A stretch of 64,000 nucleotides of DNA from Streptomyces sp. TS71-3 (lineage in GTDB: Bacteria > Actinomycetota > Actinomycetes > Streptomycetales > Streptomycetaceae), in assembly GCF_018327685.1 (NCBI RefSeq), contig NZ_BNEL01000001.1, forward strand, positions 1,426,001-1,490,000. The letters run 5' to 3'. Below, piece after piece: positions 19,298 through 27,227 of this stretch (position 1 is the first letter of the stretch; each line of letters starts with the position of its first letter). Made by a program: the position numbers and the translations under genes. The notes under the pieces are model-generated. The model saw only the letters and a list, made by a program, of their open reading frames with translations. It was not told the DNA's origin and searched no databases.

Positions 19298-20205
19298 GCC
19301 GACCCTCCTTCCGGCCCGATGCCCATCGCATGCGGTTCCGGCCGCTCCCGCAGCACCTCGGCGGCGCTGGGCGACGGCGCCTGGGTGACCCACACCTCGG
19401 AGTTGCCGAAGAGTCCCCGCCCGGACCTGCCGGTCAGCGAGTGGCCCAGCTCGCCGGCCATGTCCGTACGGTCCGGGGGAGGGAAGCGGGACGCCAGGTC
19501 CTGGGAGACGGACGTGACGTCGTCGTCCTCCTCGATCCGGCGCAGCGCCCGGGTCAGCGACCGCGCGACCGGAGGCGTCAGGGACGTGGGCATGGCCAGG
19601 ACCGGCGACAGGTACATCGGGTGGCGCTCCGTCATCCGCGACAGCCCCCAGGGGCCGACGTTGCTGTGGGTGACCCGGTACACCACGTAGTCCTTGAGAT
19701 GCCGGAGGTCGTTCAGGGTCGGCAGCTTGCGCGCGCCGAACGCGGCGGGCGTCTTCTCCAGCTGCACCCAGGTGCCCTGCGCCGTGCGCCCGTGCAGCTT
19801 CTCCCGCACCACGTGGCCGTGCATCCCGATGTCGGGATAGACCGCCTTGTCGATGTCGCGGTGGTGGCTGGACAGGCGCGGCCGGCTGCCCTTGGCGAAC
19901 CGCCAGTCCTCGTACAGCTGCGGATCGTCCACCAGCACGTGGCCGCCGCACAGCACGTCGTGCAGCTGGGGGACCTGGAGGCCGTTGCGCTCCAGGTCGG
20001 CGAGGATCACCGCTTCCTCGGGGCTGAGGCGGTTGACCGCCGCCACGAGGCCCTTGCGGTACGCACCGGCCCGGGCGGTGATCTCGATCATGAGACGGAC
20101 CCTGCTGCGCTCCGCGCCGGCCCGCTCGGCCCGCTCGGCATCGGAAGCCGCGTCGCCAGACCGCGCAGCGCCCGGGAACGACGTCAGCGTGTGCTTGCGC
20201 TTCAC
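19294..20205 (-). CDS. Hypothetical protein coupled to downstream unknown gene
   Basis: 303 residues from GTG 20205; no clear ribosome site precedes it, and an internal ATG at 20091 would give a 265-residue protein starting MIEITARAG. The product is soluble by appearance, with a basic N-terminal extension and many Arg, Leu and His residues (SSHHRDID, MHGHVVREKLHG). I do not recognise a family. The reading frame is supported by codon use and by the ATGA overlap with the next gene. Upstream on the same strand, 200 bases away, is the 68-residue peptide gene, so co-transcription is possible. A helix-rich segment (LSPEEAVILADLERNGL) precedes the His-rich middle. Nothing indicates membrane location or a signal peptide. 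Confidence 0.65.
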   Translation of the reverse strand: MKRKHTLTSFPGAARSGDAASDAERAERAGAERSRVRLMIEITARAGAYRKGLVAAVNRLSPEEAVILADLERNGLQVPQLHDVLCGGHVLVDDPQLYEDWRFAKGSRPRLSSHHRDIDKAVYPDIGMHGHVVREKLHGRTAQGTWVQLEKTPAAFGARKLPTLNDLRHLKDYVVYRVTHSNVGPWGLSRMTERHPMYLSPVLAMPTSLTPPVARSLTRALRRIEEDDDVTSVSQDLASRFPPPDRTDMAGELGHSLTGRSGRGLFGNSEVWVTQAPSPSAAEVLRERPEPHAMGIGPEGGSA

Positions 20206-20405
20206 CCGATCAGTACAACACAGGACGAAGCCACCCGCATGGGATCCGCTCGCACCCCATGTGAGCTGGTCTTTCGCGGCGATCGCCGTCCGGAGCGCGG
20301 ATGCCGCGGACCGGGGCCCCGGACGCCGTCACCGACTGCGCCGGGAACGCGGATGCCCCGGCCTCGCTGGCGAGACCGGGGCACGCAAGGGGTGGCGCAG
20401 CCTTG

Positions 20406-20612
20406 TCAGGCGTTGCCGATGAGGCCGGAGACACCGGAGGCGTTGACGTCGATGCTCGGGGCCACGTTGTTCACGACCTTCGCGACCGGGCCGTTGAGGG
20501 AGGCGAGGCCGGTCACGTCGGCGGCCACGTTGGTCAGGCTGTCGCCGAGACCGCCGGAGACGGAGTCCAGGTCGGCGTCGGAGATCTGCTGGGTGGCGAT
20601 GTTGGAGGCCAT
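20406..20612 (-). CDS. Small peptide with double-glycine leader-like motif
   Basis: 68 residues from ATG 20612, with GAAGGGAAG about 10 bases upstream. The N-terminal part contains ISDADLDSVSGG at about 10-21, close to the LSDxELxxVxGG pattern of leaders cleaved after Gly-Gly by C39-type peptidases in class II bacteriocin and lanthipeptide systems. The remaining 47 residues (starting LGDSLTNVAADV) are rich in Ala, Val, Gly, Ser and Asn, mildly amphipathic and without Cys, so a lanthionine product is excluded. No LanM, C39 transporter or other modifying enzyme lies beside it in the window; its nearest same-strand neighbours are two unknown genes. It could be an unmodified secreted peptide, a spore or cell-surface peptide, or a relic. 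The leader pattern is seen; a bacteriocin role is inference. Confidence 0.65.
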   Translation of the reverse strand: MASNIATQQISDADLDSVSGGLGDSLTNVAADVTGLASLNGPVAKVVNNVAPSIDVNASGVSGLIGNA

Positions 20613-21115
20613 GGGATGGAACTTCCCTTCGCTGAGGTTCCCGGGACGCGGCCGCTGCCGGAATGGGGACGGTTTGCTCGTTAACTGCGGCGACGCCTGA
20701 CCAGGCGGGGCGCCGCAGCGGAGTACCCGGGACGGTGGGTGGCCGTGATCCGGTCTTGCGGGTACGCAGAGGATCTAAGCACGAGGCATCTCTGCTCGGC
20801 ATCCGAACGGGAGTTCAAACACCATGCGAAGGTTGCTTTGCAAAAAGGAAGCGGACGGGGTGAGGAGCGCTGGTCTTCATATGTTCACAACATTGATCGA
20901 AACCGTCACGTGCGGTCGATCTCGCATTCGAGTTTCGGGCCGAACACCCTGCGTATCGAACAAAATACGGGTCGCGCCCGGCTCTCATCGGTCTATGTGA
21001 AGATTCCATGGGGAAATGCATGACCGCCGGATGGCCGCCGGGCAGCCGGCGGCCGTGGTAACGCGGGGCCGTTCCGCGAGGTGGGCGGGGTGTTCGGGCG
21101 CGGGACGGGGGGCCT
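20613..21115 (+). other. 503-base gap, AT-richer centre, no convincing gene
   Basis: The stretch from about 20760 to 21010 is clearly lower in GC than its surroundings. Open frames here (for example 20739-21023, plus) have codon use unlike the neighbours and no recognisable product. It is upstream of the minus-strand leader-like peptide gene, so it most likely holds its promoter and regulatory region. I see no strong hairpin or exact repeat. Confidence 0.5.
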
Positions 21116-21967
21116 TCACACGATGGGGGTGTCGGATCCCTCGCCCTCGCGGAAGACCTCTTCCGCCGCGTTTGCGAAGGTCGCCGGCTGCTGGGCGGAC
21201 GGTGCGGCGGGGTGGACGCCCAGCGTCGAGCGGGCCGCCGGGTCGAGCAGGGCCTGGTACGGGCCGACGGCGGGGGCGCCGATGCTGCGCAGCGCTGCCC
21301 ACACCGTCACCTGGTTCGCGGAGAGCACCGGCATCCGCAACTCCGCCTCCAGCTGCGGGATCACGTCGTACGTGGGCAGGTTGGTGCAGCTGATGAAGAG
21401 CGCGTCCGCCCCGTCGGCGACGCCGCCGCGCGCCATGTCCAGCACCTCCTGGTACCGCACGCGCCAGATCTCCCCGGTCAGGCCCAGGTACTCGCGCCCG
21501 GTCACCGTGACGCCGCCCTCGGCCAGGTACAGCTCCAACGCGTCCGTCAGCGACTTCGTGTAGGGCGTGATGACCGCGACCCTGCGGATGTCGAACTCCG
21601 CCAGCGCTTCGAGCAGCGCGCCCGAGGTGGTGGTCGCGGGAACCGGTACGACCTCCCGCATCGCCTGGCACATGGCCCGCTCGCCGGCGATGCCGTCGAT
21701 GAAGCTCCCTGAGGTGCACGCGTAGGTGAGCGCCTCGGGTCCCACCGCGCTCAGCGCGAGCGTCGCGTTGCGCAGGGTCTCGTGCTCGCTGACGAGCCTG
21801 GCCATGCCGGGCGAGACCTCGACGGGCACGTACGGCGTGCGCGCCACGTGCAGCGAGACGTCGTCCGGCACCCAGCGCCACAGCTCACGGTCCAGCGCGA
21901 AGTCGAACGGCGCGATGACCCCCACGCCGCGCTGCGGAGCGGGACCGCCGAGAAAGGTGATGTCCAA
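21116..21967 (-). CDS. Asp/Glu racemase superfamily protein, maleate isomerase-like
   Basis: 283 residues from TTG 21967, which lies 6 bases after GAGGAG. The fold family is that of maleate cis-trans isomerase, arylmalonate decarboxylase and Asp/Glu racemases. Both catalytic Cys positions are present: ACTSGSF in the first half and ISCTNLPT in the second, as in maleate isomerase. The C-terminal 50 residues beyond the fold are Ala/Pro-rich. It is divergent from a LysR-type regulator gene 726 bases away, a usual arrangement for a catabolic gene and its activator. A second, diverged family member is at 30157, and the genes between encode amide, amino and aldehyde metabolism, so it probably isomerises or racemises a dicarboxylate or its amide. 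The exact substrate cannot be read from the sequence. Confidence 0.8.
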   Translation of the reverse strand: MDITFLGGPAPQRGVGVIAPFDFALDRELWRWVPDDVSLHVARTPYVPVEVSPGMARLVSEHETLRNATLALSAVGPEALTYACTSGSFIDGIAGERAMCQAMREVVPVPATTTSGALLEALAEFDIRRVAVITPYTKSLTDALELYLAEGGVTVTGREYLGLTGEIWRVRYQEVLDMARGGVADGADALFISCTNLPTYDVIPQLEAELRMPVLSANQVTVWAALRSIGAPAVGPYQALLDPAARSTLGVHPAAPSAQQPATFANAAEEVFREGEGSDTPIV

Positions 21968-22009
21968 GGGAACTCCTCATCGGGACAGTGGATCTGACGT
22001 GTGTGGTGT

Positions 22010-22245
22010 TGTGCGAGGGCGTGCGCGGCGCCGTGCGTGGGCGTGCGGGGTGGCGTGTAGGGCGTGCGTGGGGGCGCGCGGAGTGGCGTGCAGGACGTGC
22101 GCGGAGACATGCGGAGGCATGCCGATGGCGTACGCGATGGCGTGCGGGACGTGCGTAGGGACGTGCAGGGGCGTGCGAGGTGACACACGCGGAGTGCGGG
22201 GACGTGCGGGGACGTGCGGGAGACATTCAGGGGTGTGCGACTGGC
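22010..22245 (+). repeat. Degenerate GTGCG-type short repeat in divergent promoter gap
   Basis: About 235 bases composed of variants of GnCGTGCGGG (for example GACGTGCGGG twice at 22201-22220), strongly G-rich on the plus strand. It lies just upstream of the minus-strand isomerase gene in the 726-base gap to the LysR gene. Open frames through it on both strands are low-complexity and not credible genes. The rest of the gap (22274-22693) shows nothing definite beyond the inverted repeat at 22259. Confidence 0.7.
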
Positions 22246-22258
22246 GGGCCGCTGGTAC

Positions 22259-22273
22259 CTGACGGCACGTCAG
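22259..22273. promoter_or_regulatory. Short inverted repeat CTGACG-GCA-CGTCAG
   Basis: A perfect 6-base inverted repeat with a 3-base spacer lies in the gap between the maleate-isomerase-like gene and the LysR gene. It could be a regulator site, but it is short and does not show the T-N11-A pattern clearly. Confidence 0.3.
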
Positions 22274-22693
22274 TTTTCCGGCCGGACCTGTGCGCTCACG
22301 AGGATCGTGGGGTGCTCACCGGCGTGCCGGGTGCGGTACGGGACCGCCGCGGGCGTGGCGCGGGTTCCGGATCCGGGCCCGCCGCCCGCGGCTCAGGTTC
22401 GGGAGCGGGTCAGACGGAGCTCTCGTGACGTCCGGTTCGGCATCCGGCGTCCCTCGTCGGTGGCGGCGGCTGTGCGGGGCGTCGCGGGTGCCGCCGGAAG
22501 CGGGCCGGCGGTGTGCCGTGCCGCTGCCGGCGGGGCCCCGACTGTGCTCTCGTACTCGGGGACGCCAGGGCGCCCCGTGGCCGTCGTGGCAGGGAAGGCC
22601 GCCACTGTTTCGGTCGTCACGAGCGTCAGTGTGCGGTCCGTGACCGCTCGATGACCAGCAAGATTTATTTGCAGCCGCCGTTAGTGTTCCTAC

Positions 22694-23599
22694 ATGTTTG
22701 AAGTACGACGGCTCAGGCTCCTCAGAGAGCTTGCCGCGCACGGCACCGTCGCCGCCGCCGCGCAGGCCTGCGCACTCACTCCGTCGGCGGTCTCGCAGCA
22801 ACTGGCGCTGCTCGAACGGGAGGCCCGCACCCCCCTGTTCATCCGCGACGGACGCCGGCTGCTGCTGACGGACGCGGCGCAGGTGCTGGTGACCCACGCC
22901 GAGATCATCCTGACCCAGCTGGAGCGGGCCCGCGCGGAGGTCTCCGCGCTCGCCCACAAGGTGCAGGGCACGCTGCGGCTCGCCGCGTTCCCCAGTGCCG
23001 CGAGCGCGTTGGCGGCGCCGGCCATCGCCGCCTGCCAGGCCTACCATCCCGACCTCAACGTGGTACTCAGCGAGCAGGAGCCGGGCCCGAGCCTGGTGGA
23101 CCTGCGGATGCGCCGCCTCGACATCGCCCTGGTGTACGAGTACAACCTGCTGCCCCGGCTGCCGCACTCCGGCGTCGAACTGGAGCCCATGCTCCAGGAG
23201 CCCGTCATGCTCGCCCTGCCGCGCACCCATCCGCGGGCCGGGGCCGAAGGGCCGTACAGCCTGGAGGCGTTGCGCGACGAGCGCTGGATCGCCCCGCGCC
23301 GCGACGACTCGCTGCGCACGGTGCTGGAACGGGCCTGCGAGAGCGCGGGATTCCGGCCGCGGCTCGACTACATCAGCGACGACTACTCGGTGGTGCTCGC
23401 GCTCGTGCAGTCGGGGCTCGGCGTCTCGCTCGTGCCGCGGCTCGTCGTGGAGCAACTGGCCGCGGACGTGACGCTGCGTCCGGTGGAGAACCTGAGCCTG
23501 ACCCGCACGGTCTCCATAGCCACGCGGGCGGGTGGCGGGGCGGACCCGGTCGTCAACGCGCTCGTCCTGGCGCTGCGGAGGGCGGCGCGTCAGGGGTAG
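22694..23599 (+). CDS. LysR-family transcriptional regulator
   Basis: 301 residues, the family's usual length. The N-terminal winged helix-turn-helix is clear (FEVRRLRLLRELAAHGTV, SAVSQQLALLE), followed by the linker helix and the periplasmic-binding-like effector domain (residues about 90-300, for example IALVYEYNLLP and SGLGVSLVPRLV). ATG 22694 has no obvious ribosome site, so the transcript may be leaderless or start very near. Family members act as tetramers that respond to a small-molecule inducer and usually control the divergent gene; here that is the maleate-isomerase-like gene at 21116-21967. The convergent gene on the other side is the aminotransferase at 23873. Confidence 0.9.
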   Translation: MFEVRRLRLLRELAAHGTVAAAAQACALTPSAVSQQLALLEREARTPLFIRDGRRLLLTDAAQVLVTHAEIILTQLERARAEVSALAHKVQGTLRLAAFPSAASALAAPAIAACQAYHPDLNVVLSEQEPGPSLVDLRMRRLDIALVYEYNLLPRLPHSGVELEPMLQEPVMLALPRTHPRAGAEGPYSLEALRDERWIAPRRDDSLRTVLERACESAGFRPRLDYISDDYSVVLALVQSGLGVSLVPRLVVEQLAADVTLRPVENLSLTRTVSIATRAGGGADPVVNALVLALRRAARQG

Positions 23600-23670
23600 C
23601 GCCCCGGTGGGGGCGCGGGTGGCCGGTTCGGGTGCCGTGGGTTGCGGCCCGTTGCGCCCACGCGGCGGAG

Positions 23671-23856
23671 CCTCCCCCACTGCCTCAAGGGCGTGGGAGG
23701 TACCCCCAGAACACAGCCCCGCGCCCCTTTTTTGGTGCGCTTCGCGCCCTGTTCACCTGCGGTGGGCTAGTGGGTTGTGCCCCTTGGGGTGCGCCTTCGG
23801 CTGCCGATTCGTCGTGGCCGGTCGCGCAGTTCCCCGCGCCCCTTCCGAGGCGCGGG
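23671..23856. repeat. Two interspersed palindromic repeats of Streptomyces type
   Basis: At 23671-23707 lies a CTCCCCCACTGCCTCAAGG / GCGTGGGAGG imperfect hairpin and at 23822-23856 a CGCGCAGTTCCCCGCGCCCC element followed by a GGCGCGGGG arm. Both recur in altered form at 60381-60420 and 60521-60580, and the first also near 27150-27225. They fill the gap between the convergent LysR and aminotransferase genes and may help terminate transcription. Confidence 0.65.
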
Positions 23857-23872
23857 GGACCGTGCCGTTCTG

Positions 23873-25141
23873 TCAGCCGAGGACGTCGGCCACCGCCTCG
23901 GTCCAGATCCCGAGGCCCCCGCGGACCTGGTCCGCGGTGACCACCAGCGGCGGGATCATGCGGACGACCTGGCCCTGGGCGCCGCAGGTGAGCAGCAGCA
24001 GGCCGCGCCGGCCCGCGGCCGCCTGGACCTGGGCGGCGGTCTCGCCGTCCGGACGGCCGTCCGCCGTCACGAACTCGGTGCCCGCCATCAGCCCGAGGCC
24101 GCGCACGTCGCCGATGCCCTTGGCGCCGTCCGGCGCGTACCGGGACGCGACCTCGCGCAGCCCGGCGAAGAGCTCGGTGCCCCGCTCGGCGGAGTTCTCC
24201 ACCAGCTTCTCGTCCTGGATCACGTCGAGGGTGGCGATCGCCGCCGCGCACGCGACCGCGTTGCCGCCGTACGTGCCGCCCTGCGAGCCCGGCCACGCCT
24301 TCTCCATGAGGTGGGTGGGCGCGGCGATGGCGGACAGCGGGAAGCCGCTGGCCAGGCCCTTCGCGGTCACCACGATGTCGGGGCGGCCGTCGAAGTGGTC
24401 GTGGCCCCAGAACCGGCCGGTGCGGCCGAAGCCGGTCTGCACCTCGTCGATGATCAGCAGGATGCCGTGCCGGTCCGCGCGCTCCCGCAGGCCGCGCAGG
24501 AACGCCGTGTTGGCGGGCACGTAGCCGCCCTCGCCGAGCACCGGCTCGACGATGAACGCGGCGGTGTCGGCCGGGGCGGTGACGGTGGCCAGGAGCTGGT
24601 CCAGCTCGCGGAGCGCGAACTCGGTGGCCGTCGCCTCGTCCCAGCCGTAGTGGAAGGCGTTGGGGAACGGCGCGATGGCGACCCCGGGCATCAGCGGGCC
24701 GTACCCCGAGCGGAACTTCGTCGCCGAGGTGGTCAGCGACGCCGCGCCGATGGTGCGACCGTGGAACGAGCCCTGGAAGACGACGATGTTCGGCCGGGCG
24801 GTGGCCTGCTTGGCCAGGCGCATGGCGGCCTCCACGGCCTCGCTGCCGGAGTTCACGTAGAACAGCGAGTCCAGGCCCTCGGGCAGCACGTCGCCGAGCC
24901 GCTCGGTGAGCGTGAGCAGCGGGCGGTGCATGACGGTCGTGTACTGGCCGTGCACCAGCGTCGCCACCTGGCGCTGGGCGGCCTCCACCACCCGGGGGTG
25001 GCAGTGGCCCGTGCTGGTGACGCCGATGCCGGCGGTGAAGTCCAGGTGGGTGCGGCCGTCCTCGTCGTACACGTAGACGCCCTCGGCCCGGGCGGCGAGC
25101 ACGGGGGTGGCCTGCTTGAGGGCGGGGGAGAGCTGGCTCAT
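23873..25141 (-). CDS. Class III (GABA-type) aminotransferase
   Basis: 422 residues, standard for the family. ATG 25141 is 7 bases after GAAGGAG. Landmarks of PLP fold type I class III enzymes are present: GIGVTSTGHCHP, YVNSGSEAVEAA (phosphate binding), FHGRT, IIDEVQTGFGRTG and the Schiff-base Lys in VTAKGLASG. It most resembles 4-aminobutyrate aminotransferases, moving an amino group from an omega-amino acid to 2-oxoglutarate and giving a semialdehyde. The divergent neighbour at 25425 is a succinate-semialdehyde-type dehydrogenase, the next step in that pathway. The intergenic gap holds a copy of the putative GntR operator (25262-25284). The acceptor could also be beta-alanine, 5-aminovalerate or another omega-amino acid. 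Confidence 0.88.
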   Translation of the reverse strand: MSQLSPALKQATPVLAARAEGVYVYDEDGRTHLDFTAGIGVTSTGHCHPRVVEAAQRQVATLVHGQYTTVMHRPLLTLTERLGDVLPEGLDSLFYVNSGSEAVEAAMRLAKQATARPNIVVFQGSFHGRTIGAASLTTSATKFRSGYGPLMPGVAIAPFPNAFHYGWDEATATEFALRELDQLLATVTAPADTAAFIVEPVLGEGGYVPANTAFLRGLRERADRHGILLIIDEVQTGFGRTGRFWGHDHFDGRPDIVVTAKGLASGFPLSAIAAPTHLMEKAWPGSQGGTYGGNAVACAAAIATLDVIQDEKLVENSAERGTELFAGLREVASRYAPDGAKGIGDVRGLGLMAGTEFVTADGRPDGETAAQVQAAAGRRGLLLLTCGAQGQVVRMIPPLVVTADQVRGGLGIWTEAVADVLG

Positions 25142-25261
25142 GGTCGGCTCCTTCTCGGTGGGCCACGGTCGGCACCGTGGGGGACTGCGGGCACGGGCGG
25201 GCATGCTGGTGACCGTGGCGGGTGTCACCCGGTCACGGCACGTGCGGGGAGATTGTTAATC

Positions 25262-25284
25262 GTAGGATTGTCAACAACCTACAT
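25262..25284. promoter_or_regulatory. Putative GntR operator, site 1
   Basis: Core TTGT-CA-ACAA flanked by GTAGG and CCTACAT. It matches the site at 30030-30052 in 22 of 23 bases. An extra half-like ATTGTTAAT lies just upstream at 25252. It sits between the divergent aminotransferase and aldehyde dehydrogenase genes. FadR-subfamily GntR proteins bind short inverted repeats of this type, and a GntR gene is at 30934. Confidence 0.65.
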
Positions 25285-25424
25285 TCATGCAAGCATGGAC
25301 GAGGCTCGTTGTCCATGACCCCCACCGACCTGAACGCCAAGAGACCCGCGTGCCCGGATTTCCCGGGGCGCCGGTGCGCGCGGACGGGGCAGGGGTCCAT
25401 CCGGGAAGCACTTGGGGGTACGCA

Positions 25425-26897
25425 GTGACCACACAGGCCGAACACGAGCGGGCGGTGGTGGACGCCGTCCCCACCGGTCTCTTCATCGCGGGCGGCTGGC
25501 GCCCCGCGGCGTCCGGAGCCGTCTTCGAGGTCGAGGACCCCTCCGTCGCCAAGCCGCTGCGCACGGTGGCCGACGCCGGGGCCGAGGACGCCCTCGACGC
25601 GCTGGCCGCCGCCCACGCCGCCCAGGAGTCCTGGGCCGCCCACCCGCCGCGGGAGCGCGGCGAGATCCTGCGCCGGGCGTACGAGCTGATCCACGAGCGG
25701 CTCGACGACCTCGCCCTGCTGATGACCCTGGAGATGGGCAAGCCGCTGGCGGAGGCGCGCGGCGAGGTGGCGTACGCCGCCGAGTTCTTCCGCTGGTTCG
25801 CGGAGGAGGCCGTGCGCATCGACGGCGGCTACGCGGTCTCCCCGGACGGCAAGGACCGGCTGCTGGTCATGCGCCGTCCGGTCGGCCCCGCCCTGCTGAT
25901 CACGCCGTGGAACTTCCCGCTCGCCATGGGCACCCGGAAGATCGGCCCCGCGGTCGCCGCCGGATGCACCATGATCGTCAAGCCGGCCGAGCAGACGCCG
26001 CTGTCGATGCTGGCGCTCGCGGGGATCATGGCCGAGGCCGGCCTGCCCGACGGCGTGCTCAACGTCATCACGAGCAGCCGCCCCGGCGACGTGGTCGAGC
26101 CGCTGATGCGGGACGGCCGGGTGCGCAAGGTCTCCTTCACCGGCTCCACGGCGGTCGGCCGGCTGCTGATCGCCCAGAGCGCGCAGGAAGTGCTGCGGGT
26201 GTCGATGGAGCTCGGCGGCAACGCCCCGTTCATCGTCTGCGAGGACGCCGACCTCGACGCCGCCGTCGAGGGCGCCATGCAGGCCAAGATGCGCAACATC
26301 GGCGAGGCCTGCACCGCCGCCAACCGCCTCTACGTGCACGAGAGCGTGTCCGGCGAGTTCGCCAGGCGGCTCGCGCAGCGCATGGGCGGCCTGACCGTCG
26401 GCCGCGGCACCGAGCCGGGCGTCGACGTCGGCCCGCTGATCGACGAGGACGGCCGCGGCAAGGTGCGCCAGCTCGTCGGCCAGGCACTGGACGGCGGCGC
26501 CAAGGCGCTGACCGGCGCGGAGCCCGGCGCGGGCGACGGCTACTTCTACGCCCCCACCGTGCTCGTCGACGTCCCCACCGGCGCCGACCTGCTGCACGAG
26601 GAGATCTTCGGGCCCGTGGCGCCCGTCATCCCCTTCAGCGACGAGAACGAGGTCATCGCGGCCGCCAACGCCACGCCGTACGGGCTGGTGTCGTACCTCT
26701 TCACGGAGAACCTGAGGCGGGCCTTCAGGATCGCCGAGGCGCTGGACACCGGCATGATCGGCCTCAACAAGGGCGTCGTCTCCAACCCGGCGGCCCCGTT
26801 CGGCGGCGTCAAGCAGTCGGGGCTCGGCCGCGAGGGCGGCCGTGCGGGCATCGAGGAGTTCCTCGAGACCCGGTACCTGGCGATGCCGTTCTCCTGA
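25425..26897 (+). CDS. gabD: Succinate-semialdehyde-type NAD(P)+ aldehyde dehydrogenase
   Basis: 490 residues from GTG 25425, preceded by a GGGGGT; an earlier in-frame ATG at 25287 overlaps the operator region and is not credible. Aldehyde dehydrogenase landmarks are in order: TPWNFPLAMGTRK, KPAEQTPLS, FTGSTAVGR, catalytic Glu in MELGGNAPF, catalytic Cys in GEACTAANR, and the EEIFGPVAPV and NPAAPFGGVKQSGLGREGG signatures of the succinate-semialdehyde dehydrogenase group. It oxidises the semialdehyde made by the divergent aminotransferase to the dicarboxylate that enters central metabolism. The putative GntR operator lies about 140 bases upstream. The substrate could be a close analogue such as glutarate semialdehyde, which the sequence alone cannot exclude. 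Confidence 0.88.
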   Translation: MTTQAEHERAVVDAVPTGLFIAGGWRPAASGAVFEVEDPSVAKPLRTVADAGAEDALDALAAAHAAQESWAAHPPRERGEILRRAYELIHERLDDLALLMTLEMGKPLAEARGEVAYAAEFFRWFAEEAVRIDGGYAVSPDGKDRLLVMRRPVGPALLITPWNFPLAMGTRKIGPAVAAGCTMIVKPAEQTPLSMLALAGIMAEAGLPDGVLNVITSSRPGDVVEPLMRDGRVRKVSFTGSTAVGRLLIAQSAQEVLRVSMELGGNAPFIVCEDADLDAAVEGAMQAKMRNIGEACTAANRLYVHESVSGEFARRLAQRMGGLTVGRGTEPGVDVGPLIDEDGRGKVRQLVGQALDGGAKALTGAEPGAGDGYFYAPTVLVDVPTGADLLHEEIFGPVAPVIPFSDENEVIAAANATPYGLVSYLFTENLRRAFRIAEALDTGMIGLNKGVVSNPAAPFGGVKQSGLGREGGRAGIEEFLETRYLAMPFS

Positions 26898-27023
26898 GCG
26901 GTCCTGCTTCTGATCGGTGCCGCTCCGGACCGGTATCTATCGCTGTTGATCGGTACCGGTTCTGATCGGGATCGGTATCGGTATCGGTGGAGGAACAGTC
27001 CCGCTCCTGACCGGTCCCGGTGG
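26892..27023 (+). repeat. Degenerate CTGATCGGT-type repeat after the dehydrogenase stop
   Basis: From the stop codon onward the sequence repeats variants of (C/T)TGATCGGTnnCGGT, including TATCGGTATCGGT. The stop TGA is part of the first unit. The rest of the 330-base convergent gap holds a terminator hairpin (27053) and a CTCAAGGCAGTGGGGG-type interspersed repeat (about 27150-27225). Confidence 0.7.
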
Positions 27024-27052
27024 AGCCGGGAGTCCCGCCTGCCGGTGACATG

Positions 27053-27097
27053 ACGAGGGGCGGTGGCCCGGGGAGATCCCGGACCACCGCCCCTCGT
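27053..27097. terminator. Strong hairpin between convergent genes
   Basis: Arms ACGAGGGGCGGTGG-C-CCGGG and CCCGG-A-CCACCGCCCCTCGT pair over about 19 positions with one mismatch and a 5-base loop. It lies between the ends of the aldehyde dehydrogenase (plus) and amidase (minus) genes and can serve both. Confidence 0.75.
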
Positions 27098-27227
27098 CCG
27101 TCGCACCGCCCGTCCCCCCGCGCCGGGCGGTGCGGGCCCCGGTCGTGGCGCTCAGCCTGGGGGTGCCTCTGGGGCTACCCCCCACCCTCAAGGCAGTGGG
27201 GGAGCCCTCAAGAGGGTGGGTGAGTCC

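Noticed and set aside
20406..20612. Lanthipeptide precursor.
   Set aside because: The double-glycine motif is there but the core has no Cys and no LanM-type gene is nearby.
20739..21023. A 94-codon plus-strand frame in an AT-richer gap.
   Set aside because: No ribosome site, no family resemblance and no GC-type third-position bias; treated as a regulatory gap.
25287..25424. Start of the aldehyde dehydrogenase at ATG 25287.
   Set aside because: That start lies next to the operator site and adds 46 residues absent from the family; GTG 25425 fits length and ribosome site.
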